A stretch of 11,069 bases of DNA from Candidatus Cloacimonadota bacterium (GTDB lineage: Bacteria > Cloacimonadota > Cloacimonadia > Cloacimonadales > TCS61). The translations under genes and the position numbers were made by a program. The notes under the pieces were generated by a model. It saw only the letters and a list, made by a program, of their open reading frames with translations, was not told the origin of the DNA and did no database searches. Location: positions 1-11,069 of the forward strand of contig JAQICU010000122.1 in the NCBI GenBank assembly GCA_027858325.1, given 5' to 3'. Below, in pieces: positions 1-6,713 of the stretch. Numbering within the stretch: position 1 is the stretch's first letter; every line of letters begins with the position of its first letter.

Positions 1-1143
1 GAGATCAAAGTTGGTTCTATGTTCATCAAGCTCGAATATTTTATTATTATGCAAAAAACTATTGTGATAGTCAAAACTATGAAATGTTGAAATTAATAAC
101 TCTACATGTTTAACTGAATATAACATTTTTAATGTTCTCTGAATTTTTTCTTCATCGAAATTCAAATAATATTTGTCAAACATTGCATATCCACCTGGAG
201 ACTTTTGCTTCTTATGGTATATTTGAATATAGTTTTCTATTATTCCAATTGGAAATGTTCTGGATGTATGTGAATAAACTTTAATTTTGGGTAAAGCATC
301 GATTAACCGATCTAGTATATTAGAAATTTCCATGATTTCATTTTGATTCAATGTTAAATGTGTTTTATCAAATTCTACAACATGACTAAATTTTACATTA
401 TCCTGTACATTGAACCATAGATAATTTGAAGATAAGATTGCTTGAAAAATGTGAAAATCTGAAGTAGGATCATTTTGAACCAATTCATTATGATAAGCAT
501 CCCACGTTCCTTCAGAGTTATCATAAAATACAACATAACCCGGACTTCTATTATTAATAAACCACACTCCTTTATCATCAATAAGAATCGGAGTATTACT
601 ATACAAACCAGAGCCAACTAAGTTTGTTATTTCGTTTGTAACATTATCGATTAACTCAGTCTCAATATCAATTTGATACAAATTCTTAAACGTTGAGATC
701 CAAACCATTCGAGTATCTTCATCGTAATACATGTTAATATTTGAATATGGTTTTTCTAATATTTGCTCATCCTCAATTATAATCTTTCTTTCAAAACTTT
801 CATTACTTAAACTGAAAACAATAATCCCAACGTTTTGTAATGCAATCCAAATTTCATTATTGATTTTAACTATTGATCGAACAGATTTCTTAAATTTGCC
901 ATATTCTGGATATGGAAAGATTAATATTGAATCCTGCATCGATTTACATAAACCGCTGTACAATGCGGAATAATCATATCCATTATAGTTATAAATTGGC
1001 TTAAAATCGTATGCTGTTGTATTTGGAAACCAAATTGAATCTTCATATGTTTGGTAGTGTGGCGTAAATACTTGAGTTCCTTCTTCGATAGAATAAATTT
1101 TAATTAAAAAAGAAACAAATATGAGAAGTAAAATTTTCTTCAT
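1..1143 (-). CDS. Secreted beta-propeller-like protein, 3' end outside the window
   Basis: An uninterrupted frame of 381 codons runs from an ATG at 1143 to the window edge, so the C-terminus is missing. I do not recognise a named family. The N-terminus (MKKILLLIFVSFLIKIYS) is a typical Sec signal peptide with cleavage likely near residue 18, so the product is exported. Residues 90-260 show four similar tryptophan-containing strands: EIWIA (W99), MVWIS (W148), GVWFI (W194) and YLWFN (W243). They are spaced 49, 46 and 49 residues apart, and each is followed by a strand ending in a phrase such as VFSL, YQIDIET or VVFYD. That period and layout resemble blades of a beta-propeller such as the two-component-regulator or kelch/WD type. 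Residues from about 265 onward look different, mixed alpha/beta and rich in Tyr, Phe and His. A GGGGA Shine-Dalgarno lies 7 nt before the ATG. The reading frame is solid; the fold is inferred and the function unknown. Confidence 0.8.
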   Translation of the reverse strand, partial: MKKILLLIFVSFLIKIYSIEEGTQVFTPHYQTYEDSIWFPNTTAYDFKPIYNYNGYDYSALYSGLCKSMQDSILIFPYPEYGKFKKSVRSIVKINNEIWIALQNVGIIVFSLSNESFERKIIIEDEQILEKPYSNINMYYDEDTRMVWISTFKNLYQIDIETELIDNVTNEITNLVGSGLYSNTPILIDDKGVWFINNRSPGYVVFYDNSEGTWDAYHNELVQNDPTSDFHIFQAILSSNYLWFNVQDNVKFSHVVEFDKTHLTLNQNEIMEISNILDRLIDALPKIKVYSHTSRTFPIGIIENYIQIYHKKQKSPGGYAMFDKYYLNFDEEKIQRTLKMLYSVKHVELLISTFHSFDYHNSFLHNNKIFELDEHRTNFDL

Positions 1144-1199
1144 ACACAATCCCCAAAAGTTTATCGATCAATACTTAGTTGGTTCAATCGCTCAGATAA

Positions 1200-1228
1200 A
1201 CTATCTTAATTTTTTAAATTACCTTCAA
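1200..1228 (-). promoter_or_regulatory. Candidate sigma70-type promoter for the secreted protein gene
   Basis: Read on the minus strand, TTGAAG (1228-1223) and GATAGT (1205-1200) are separated by exactly 17 nt. The match is 5/6 to the -35 consensus and 4/6 to the -10. It lies about 57 nt upstream of the ATG at 1143 and downstream of the palindromes that follow aspS. This would give the exported protein its own transcript. Such matches are common by chance in AT-rich DNA. Confidence 0.35.
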
Positions 1229-1254
1229 CTTACGCATTCGTGTATTATCCACTT

Positions 1255-1284
1255 CTTTTGCGAAACAGAAGTTTCGCTTCAAAG
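1255..1284. repeat. Palindrome 1 of a tandem pair
   Basis: GCGAAAC (1260-1266) and GTTTCGC (1271-1277) form a perfect 7-bp stem with an AGAA loop. A further 4-bp stem, CTTT (1255-1258) with AAAG (1281-1284), extends it across a small internal loop. No U-tract follows on either strand, so a simple intrinsic terminator is unlikely. It sits 11 nt from a second palindrome and has the look of a REP-type intergenic repeat, though only one copy is in the window. Confidence 0.55.
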
Positions 1285-1288
1285 ATGT

Positions 1289-1312
1289 GTTCCCAATGAA
1301 GACTTTGGGAAC
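1289..1312. repeat. Palindrome 2 of a tandem pair
   Basis: GTTCCCAA (1289-1296) and TTGGGAAC (1305-1312) form a perfect 8-bp stem around an 8-nt loop. In the aspS transcript this would lie about 45 nt after the stop codon, followed by palindrome 1. It could protect the 3' end of the mRNA or act as a weak terminator, but no U-tract is present. Together with palindrome 1 and the repeat run at 1329-1395 it may be one composite intergenic element. Confidence 0.6.
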
Positions 1313-1328
1313 TATACGAAAATGTTTA

Positions 1329-1395
1329 CTTAGTGTCTTCGTACCCTTGTGTTTAATTATCTTTGCGATCCTTCGTGCTTTTGTGGCTTCGTGGC
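1329..1395. repeat. Degenerate CACGAAG-type short repeats crossing the aspS stop
   Basis: Read on the minus strand this stretch is a chain of imperfect 7-10-nt units built on the theme CACGAAG: GCCACGAAG, CCACAAAAG, CACGAAG, GATCGCAAAG, then after a short AT-rich break CACAAGGG, TACGAAG and ACACTAAG. Chains of this kind occur between genes in several bacterial groups (recalled, not searched). Here about half of it lies inside aspS and supplies its last dozen codons and stop; the rest is 3' UTR. Confidence 0.6.
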
Positions 1396-3171
1396 TAATT
1401 TTATCCCCAGTTCATCAAGTTGTTCCTTTGATACAGTTGCAGGAGATTCGCTCATCAGGTCAGTTGCCTGAAGTGTTTTTGGGAAGGCGATAACGTCACG
1501 AATTGATTGAGCGTTACTCATTATCATAACAATTCTATCGATCCCCGGGGCAATCCCGCCATGAGGGGGAGTTCCGTATCTAAGAGCATTCAGGAAGAAA
1601 CCAAATTTTTCATCCAGTTCCTCTTCTGAGAATCCTAAAACATCAAATATTTTCTTCTGAATATCAAGTCTGTGACAACGAATACTACCGGAGGAAAGTT
1701 CCAGACCATTGCAAACCAGATCATAGAGTTGCCCTTCGATCTTTTCATATTCACCAGTTTCAAAATATTTGAGATGCTCTTCTTTGGGCAGTGTAAACAT
1801 GTGATGTGCTGTTTCCCAACGTTCTTCATCATCGTTATATTCGAAAAGTGGAAAATCGGTTATCCATAAAAAATTGAATTGCTTAGGATCATAAAGTTCA
1901 AGTTCTTTACCTAGAAAATTCCTGATCTCAGAAAGAACTTTGAATACAATTTTATTTCTATCCGCTGCAAAAAGAAGAAGATCACCATCTTCTGCTCCAG
2001 TTTTTTTAATTATGTTCTTCTTCTCTTCATCTGAGAGGAACTTTGAGATACCAGATTGAAAATCACCATCTTGACATTTCACAAAGGCAAGTCCCTTCCC
2101 ACCTACATGCTTAGCTCTATCTGTAAGCATATCTATTTGTTTTCTGGAATAATCGGCGCTTCCTGGAGCGACAATACAACGTACACTGCCACCATCCTGT
2201 AAAGCTTCACTAAAAACTTTGAATTCCGAATTCACTACAATTTCAGATAGATCATGTAATTCCATTTCAAAACGTGTGTCGGGTTTGTCAGAACCATAAC
2301 GTGCCATTGATTGCTTATAAGTTAAATGCGGAAAAGGGATTGGTAGATCAACTTTGATAACTTTACTGAAAACGGATTTGAACAGATCCTCCATAATTTG
2401 GAAGATCTCTTCTTGTGTAACATAACTCATTTCAAGATCAAGTTGTGTAAATTCCGGTTGTCTGTCTGCTCGCAAGTCTTCATCCCGGAAACATCGTGCA
2501 ATCTGGAAATATCTGTCAAAACCGCCTATCATAAGAAGCTGTTTGTAGATCTGTGGAGATTGCGGAAGTGCAAAAAATTTGCCATTATGCACTCTACTTG
2601 GAACTAGAAAATCTCTAGCACCTTCCGGTGTACTTTTCATCAACATAGGAGTTTCAATTTCATAGAAATCTTTTTTAATTAAAAATTCTCTTATCGCATA
2701 TACTATCTCATGCCTTATCAGAATAATATCTTTAAGCTTATCCCGACGCAGATCAAGATATCTATATTTAAGACGAAGGTCTTCCTCTGCTAAAACATTT
2801 TCATTAATTTGAACCGGCAGCGGTTCGGAGTTATTGAGCAGGAGCAATTCCTGTGCTTCAACTTCGATCTTCCCTGTTTCCATTTCTTTATTGATATTTG
2901 CGGAATCGCGTAAAACTACTTTACCGGTTACCGCTATCACATATTCATTTCGCAGTTTACCGGCTTTTGTATGAACTGCTTTATTCTCTGGATGAAAAAC
3001 GATCTGAACTTTTCCTGAGACATCACGAATATCGATAAAAATAAGCCCGCCAAGGTCTCTACGACGATGTACCCAACCCATAAGAGTTACATTTTCACCA
3101 ACATTTTGTTTATTCAATTTTGTCGTATAATGAGTTCTCTTTTTATCTTTAATAAAATCTAACATATTCAT
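1357..3171 (-). CDS. aspS: Aspartyl-tRNA synthetase
   Basis: This class IIb synthetase activates aspartate with ATP and charges tRNA-Asp in the cytoplasm. At 604 residues it is of normal bacterial length. An N-terminal OB-fold anticodon-binding domain covers about 24-120 (GWVHRRRDLGGLIF). The catalytic domain has motif 1 near 165-178, the QSPQ aspartate-site loop at 205-208, motif 2 with RCFRDEDLRADRQPEFTQLD at 227-246, and motif 3 with GIAPGIDRIVM at 539-549. The bacterial GAD insertion fills about 288-430. Leucine at 40 in RRRDLGG is the residue I associate with tRNA-Asp-specific enzymes, against histidine in some nondiscriminating ones; this is weak evidence. The conserved C-terminus ends near QLDELGIKL (584-592), and residues 593-604 are encoded by intergenic-type repeat DNA. 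The nearby Met3 codon (3165) is better spaced from the Shine-Dalgarno than Met1. A terminator isolates it from the gene upstream. Confidence 0.98.
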   Translation of the reverse strand: MNMLDFIKDKKRTHYTTKLNKQNVGENVTLMGWVHRRRDLGGLIFIDIRDVSGKVQIVFHPENKAVHTKAGKLRNEYVIAVTGKVVLRDSANINKEMETGKIEVEAQELLLLNNSEPLPVQINENVLAEEDLRLKYRYLDLRRDKLKDIILIRHEIVYAIREFLIKKDFYEIETPMLMKSTPEGARDFLVPSRVHNGKFFALPQSPQIYKQLLMIGGFDRYFQIARCFRDEDLRADRQPEFTQLDLEMSYVTQEEIFQIMEDLFKSVFSKVIKVDLPIPFPHLTYKQSMARYGSDKPDTRFEMELHDLSEIVVNSEFKVFSEALQDGGSVRCIVAPGSADYSRKQIDMLTDRAKHVGGKGLAFVKCQDGDFQSGISKFLSDEEKKNIIKKTGAEDGDLLLFAADRNKIVFKVLSEIRNFLGKELELYDPKQFNFLWITDFPLFEYNDDEERWETAHHMFTLPKEEHLKYFETGEYEKIEGQLYDLVCNGLELSSGSIRCHRLDIQKKIFDVLGFSEEELDEKFGFFLNALRYGTPPHGGIAPGIDRIVMIMSNAQSIRDVIAFPKTLQATDLMSESPATVSKEQLDELGIKLATKPQKHEGSQR

Positions 3172-3178
3172 ATCCTTT
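3172..3178 (-). promoter_or_regulatory. aspS ribosome binding site, favours the second ATG
   Basis: The minus strand reads AAAAGGA, then T, ATG, AAT, ATG. The AAGGA core (3177-3173) is only 1 nt from the ATG at 3171 but 7 nt from the in-frame ATG at 3165. Normal spacing therefore favours initiation at 3165, giving a 602-residue protein starting MLDF. The annotated CDS keeps the longer form; the two differ by only two residues. Confidence 0.5.
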
Positions 3179-3199
3179 TATTTATATCAATTTTGTGCG

Positions 3200-3227
3200 A
3201 GAATTTAATTTTGTGATAATTTGTCAA
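3200..3227 (-). promoter_or_regulatory. Candidate aspS promoter
   Basis: A perfect TTGACA (-35) occupies 3227-3222 on the minus strand, just after the upstream terminator. The best -10 in register is weak: AATTCT at 3205-3200, 16 nt away and 3/6 to consensus. The placement between a terminator and aspS is right, so a promoter is expected here; the exact -10 is uncertain. Confidence 0.4.
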
Positions 3228-3240
3228 TGCTTTGAAATAA

Positions 3241-3279
3241 CAAAAAAGCCTCCAAAGACCTATTCTCCTTGAAGGTTTT
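3241..3279 (-). terminator. Intrinsic terminator after the lipoprotein gene
   Basis: On the minus strand CCTTCAAGG (3275-3267) pairs with CTTTGGAGG (3257-3249). This gives a 9-bp stem with two G-U pairs and a 9-nt loop, followed by C and six T residues (3247-3242). A run of T on the plus side (3276-3279) means it could also work weakly in the other direction. It lies about 85 nt past the lipoprotein stop and separates that gene from aspS. Confidence 0.75.
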
Positions 3280-3361
3280 ATTATGTTTTAAAGTTAATTT
3301 ATTCTCTTGCTTGCTTTTTTTTCTCATCAAGTCTAATGAAATTAATGCTCATATTATAATA

Positions 3362-3913
3362 TCACAACTCACATTCAGCATTTTGAGATTCCAATTTAGG
3401 AAAGAAAATAAAACCTGATTTTTTTGCTCCGGGTAAGATCTTCCCAAAATGGAAAGAATAAGTTATGAGATTATTTTGAGCTATCCGCCATTGTTCCATA
3501 ATCTGTTTTTGTTCATTAAAAAATTCTTCAGTATCAATAAGCTCTTCTTCATTTTCGTTTAACAGAAGATAATCAATTTGTCTAGGAGCAAGCAGATTTT
3601 CAATATAATCCTGTGTGACTACATCATACTGGTTACCATTTTTGTCAATTAAACCAAAATCGCTCATATTAACTTCTAAATCATCACGTTTTCGATTCTG
3701 AATCGAAACGTAGAATGTTGTAAAATAGTTTGTTATTCCTTGTGGCTCTTTATTCCAATATTCATTAGCAGCAGCAAAAGTATAGGATTTTGTTTTATTA
3801 ACACCAAAGTCATCAGCAATCGTAACACCGTCAGTTTGAACAGGAACATATTTAATTGTGCAGCCAGAAAATATTAAGACAGATAATAGTATTGGAAAAA
3901 TAAATCGCTTCAT
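3362..3913 (-). CDS. Small lipoprotein, possible DUF4352-like beta-sandwich
   Basis: This 183-residue protein has no recognised specific function. Its N-terminus has a short basic start, a hydrophobic stretch (4-15) and IFSGC, giving a lipidated Cys18 after signal peptidase II cleavage. The next residue is Thr, not Asp, which is compatible with the outer membrane. The position before SGC is Phe, so the lipobox is slightly off consensus. Residues 62-105 have alternating hydrophobic strands ending in FGLIDKNGNQYDV. Together with LPGAKKSGFIFFP near 160-172, this recalls the Ig-like extracellular DUF4352 pattern. Residues 118-145 are acidic and probably helical. A GTGAGG Shine-Dalgarno sits 7 nt before the ATG. 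It follows gyrA after 80 nt containing a strong hairpin, and its own terminator lies at 3241-3279. The lipoprotein call is fairly sure; the fold is a guess. Confidence 0.82.
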   Translation of the reverse strand: MKRFIFPILLSVLIFSGCTIKYVPVQTDGVTIADDFGVNKTKSYTFAAANEYWNKEPQGITNYFTTFYVSIQNRKRDDLEVNMSDFGLIDKNGNQYDVVTQDYIENLLAPRQIDYLLLNENEEELIDTEEFFNEQKQIMEQWRIAQNNLITYSFHFGKILPGAKKSGFIFFPKLESQNAECEL

Positions 3914-3932
3914 ATTTTTACCTCACATATTA

Positions 3933-3962
3933 GCAGAGACGATCATAAAAAATCGTCTCTGC
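3933..3962 (-). terminator. Strong hairpin between gyrA and the lipoprotein gene
   Basis: GCAGAGACGAT (3933-3943) and ATCGTCTCTGC (3952-3962) form a perfect 11-bp stem with an 8-nt loop. It begins about 30 nt past the gyrA stop and ends 6 nt before the GTGAGG ribosome binding site of the next gene. On the minus strand the bases after the stem are TAATATGTG, with no U-tract; the T-run is in the loop. It may end or process the gyrBA transcript, or reduce read-through into the lipoprotein gene. Confidence 0.45.
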
Positions 3963-3993
3963 ATTTATTTGTGTTTAACGTTATTGTTGTTTA

Positions 3994-6705
3994 TTAGTTG
4001 TCAAGTCCGAAATCAATCTCCAGTTCTTGTTCATTATCATTTTCTTTTATTGTTTCATCAATTACTTTGTCCTTTTTAACTTCCTCCGGAACTACTTTAC
4101 TATTATCTTCAAACTCTTTAATACCTTTCTCCGGAGCATTCTTAACAAAGTCTTCTACTTCATCTATAACTTCCTCGTTTATAGCCTTTCTATCTGTATC
4201 AACTATATTATTATCTTCCAATAATTCCTCTCCAGGAAGTTGATCTTGAGATTCATTTTGTTCTTCACCTTCTTCCTGCTCATCTTCTGCAATAATACGA
4301 GTAATATCATACACTTTATCTTTTTCATTAAGTGCTATTAATTTTACACCTTGTGTATTTCTGCCTATAATGGATATTCTATTTACAGGTTGACGAATGA
4401 TCATACCTTCTCTTGTAACGATCATGAGATCATCATTATCTACAACTTCCAGAAGAGATATTAATTTTCCGTTACGCTTAGTAGTTTTAAGTGTGATAAC
4501 ACCTTTTGAACCACGTTTTGTAACTTTGTACCCGCTGATCTCGGTTCGTTTTCCGTAACCATTCTCACTTATCGACAGAAGTGTTCCTTCACGTTTCACA
4601 ACCACCATTGCAACAACTTCGTCATCTTCTCTTAGGCGTATACCGCGTACACCCTGTGAATTCCTACCCATTGATCTTGCATCAGTTTCATTAAACCTAT
4701 TTGCATATCCCTTTCTGGTAGCTAAGATAATATCATTGTCACCTTCGGTTATTTTTGCTTCTATCAGCTTATCGTCATCCAATAATTTTATCGCGATTAT
4801 CCCATTAACTCTCGGTCTTGAGAACGATTTCAACTCAGATTTTTTAATTGTACCGTTCTTTGTTACCATTGTAACATAATACGGATCATTAAAATCTCTT
4901 ACCGTCACAAATGCTTCTATCTTTTCATCTTTCTCAAGTTGAAGAAGATTCACAATAGCTTTTCCTCTGGCAAGTCTTCCCATTTTTGGAATTCTGTGAA
5001 CTTTGAGCCAATGGCAGATTCCATGATCTGTAAAGAATAGGATATAAGCATGAGTTGAAGCAACAAAGATGTTTTCAGTAAAGTCTTCATCTTTAAGATT
5101 TGAACCGGATAATCCCTTTCCGCCTCTTCCCTGATTTCGGTAAGTTCTTATTGGAAGACGTTTGATGTAGCCATGACGAGAAATTGTAATAACCATATCT
5201 TCATCAGCGATCATATCTTCGGTCTCAATATCTGCAGAACCATCTAAGATCGTTGTTCTTCTAAGATCAGCATACTTGCTCTTGATCTCACCAACTTCTT
5301 TTTTGATGATATTCATCCGAAGTGATCTTTTTTCCAAAATACTTTTAAGTTTTTTAACTGTCTTGATAATTTCTTTATATTCTTTTTCAACTTTATCTCT
5401 TTCCAGCCCGGTAAGTTTTTGAAGTTTCATTTCCAAAATAGCTTTTGCCTGGATCTCAGAAAGTGTGAATTTCTCCTGCAGTTTAATATTTGCTTCCTGC
5501 GCATTTTTAGAAGCTTTAATAGTTGAAATGATCTCATCAATGTTATCCAATGCAATTCTATAACCTTCTAAAATATGTAGACGTTCTTCAGCATTTTTAA
5601 GTTTAAACTTGGTTCTGCGTACAACAACTTCATGACGAAAATCTACATAGTTAGTAATCATATCCTTCATGTTAATAACCATTGGAATGCCATTCACCAA
5701 AGCTCTGTTGTTAACACTGAAACTTTCTTGTAACTGAGTATATTTGTACAATTTGTTAAGAACAGAACTAGCCTCGTAATTTCGTTTCACTACAATTACA
5801 AGACGCATTCCTTGGCGTCCCGATTCATCACGGATATCACTTATGCCTTCAATTCGTTTATCTTTAACAACACTTACGATCTTTTTTATCAACAAACTTT
5901 TATTCAGCATATAAGGAATTTCTGTGATCACGATCATTTCAGAACCATTGTTCTTTGTTTCAATTGCGGCTTTACCGCGCATTATTACACGACCGCGACC
6001 TGTTTCGTAGTAATCTTTAATTCCTTGTTTACCAATAATATAGCCGCCGGTTGGGAAATCAGGTCCTTTTATGTAGTTAAGAAAATCTGCAGTTTCCATT
6101 TCAGGATTATCTACATAAGCAATAATACCGTCACAGACTTCGCCAACATTATGCGGAGCCATATTTGTAGCCATTCCCACGGCAATACCGGATGAACCAT
6201 TAACAATAAGATTTGGGAATTTAGATGGGAATACAACAGGTTCTTTTCTTGTATCATCATAGTTTGTCTTATAATCAACAGTATCTTTTTCAAGATCGCC
6301 CATAAGGTCTACAGCTGCATTTTGTAGCCTTGCCTCAGTATAACGCATAGCAGCGGGTGGGTCACCGTCTTGAGAACCAAAGTTACCCTGACCATTAACA
6401 AGCATATATCGTAAGCTCCATTGTTGAGCCATTCTAACTAATGTTGGATAAATGACTTGTTCGCCGTGTGGGTGATAGTTACCAGAAGTGTCACCAGCAA
6501 TCTTTGCACATTTTCTAAAACCTTTGCCGGGAGCTAAGTTAAGTTCGTTCATAGCAAAAAGTATCCTTCGCTGTGAAGGTTTCAAGCCATCTCGAACATC
6601 TGGTAATGCTCTGGAAACAATTACACTCATTGAATATTCCAGATATGATTTTTTTAGTACATCTTCTATTTCTAATAATTCAATTCTCGATCTATCGTGT
6701 ATCAT
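3994..6705 (-). CDS. gyrA: DNA gyrase subunit A
   Basis: This is the breakage-reunion subunit of DNA gyrase (A2B2), which introduces negative supercoils using ATP. The protein has 903 residues. The N-terminal half aligns without gaps to E. coli numbering as far as the active site: Tyr122 in RYTEARL, and the winged-helix segment HPHGEQVIYPTLVRMAQ at 78-94. The GyrA box is QGRGGKG at 525-531, the mark of a true gyrase rather than topoisomerase IV. It is followed by six-bladed DNA-wrapping repeats to about 800. Residues 806-903 form a long acidic tail with 37 Asp/Glu and 10 Lys/Arg. At the quinolone positions Gln replaces Ser83 and Pro replaces Asp87. The start is 8 nt after the gyrB stop. Its AGGAGG Shine-Dalgarno overlaps that stop and lies 4 nt before the ATG, so the two subunits are co-transcribed and probably translationally coupled. 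Confidence 0.98.
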   Translation of the reverse strand: MIHDRSRIELLEIEDVLKKSYLEYSMSVIVSRALPDVRDGLKPSQRRILFAMNELNLAPGKGFRKCAKIAGDTSGNYHPHGEQVIYPTLVRMAQQWSLRYMLVNGQGNFGSQDGDPPAAMRYTEARLQNAAVDLMGDLEKDTVDYKTNYDDTRKEPVVFPSKFPNLIVNGSSGIAVGMATNMAPHNVGEVCDGIIAYVDNPEMETADFLNYIKGPDFPTGGYIIGKQGIKDYYETGRGRVIMRGKAAIETKNNGSEMIVITEIPYMLNKSLLIKKIVSVVKDKRIEGISDIRDESGRQGMRLVIVVKRNYEASSVLNKLYKYTQLQESFSVNNRALVNGIPMVINMKDMITNYVDFRHEVVVRRTKFKLKNAEERLHILEGYRIALDNIDEIISTIKASKNAQEANIKLQEKFTLSEIQAKAILEMKLQKLTGLERDKVEKEYKEIIKTVKKLKSILEKRSLRMNIIKKEVGEIKSKYADLRRTTILDGSADIETEDMIADEDMVITISRHGYIKRLPIRTYRNQGRGGKGLSGSNLKDEDFTENIFVASTHAYILFFTDHGICHWLKVHRIPKMGRLARGKAIVNLLQLEKDEKIEAFVTVRDFNDPYYVTMVTKNGTIKKSELKSFSRPRVNGIIAIKLLDDDKLIEAKITEGDNDIILATRKGYANRFNETDARSMGRNSQGVRGIRLREDDEVVAMVVVKREGTLLSISENGYGKRTEISGYKVTKRGSKGVITLKTTKRNGKLISLLEVVDNDDLMIVTREGMIIRQPVNRISIIGRNTQGVKLIALNEKDKVYDITRIIAEDEQEEGEEQNESQDQLPGEELLEDNNIVDTDRKAINEEVIDEVEDFVKNAPEKGIKEFEDNSKVVPEEVKKDKVIDETIKENDNEQELEIDFGLDN

Positions 6706-6713
6706 TCATCCTC

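Noticed and set aside
393..617. Minus-strand frame of 74 codons
   Set aside because: It lies inside the longer minus-strand frame open from 1143 to the window edge, which has a signal peptide and Shine-Dalgarno. It is an out-of-frame shadow.
1121..1493. Two plus-strand frames across the gap after aspS
   Set aside because: They span the palindromes and repeat chain and run into antisense aspS. The translations look random and have no start signals, so I treat the gap as non-coding.
3994..4030. TTGACA at the end of gyrA as a promoter for the lipoprotein gene
   Set aside because: The hexamer is part of the gyrA codons for Leu-Asp-Asn, and no -10 of reasonable quality lies 16-18 nt downstream.
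5812..6195. Plus-strand frame of 127 codons antisense to gyrA
   Set aside because: It is fully opposite conserved gyrA sequence, has no convincing ribosome binding site and shows no domain pattern. It is a shadow of the real gene.
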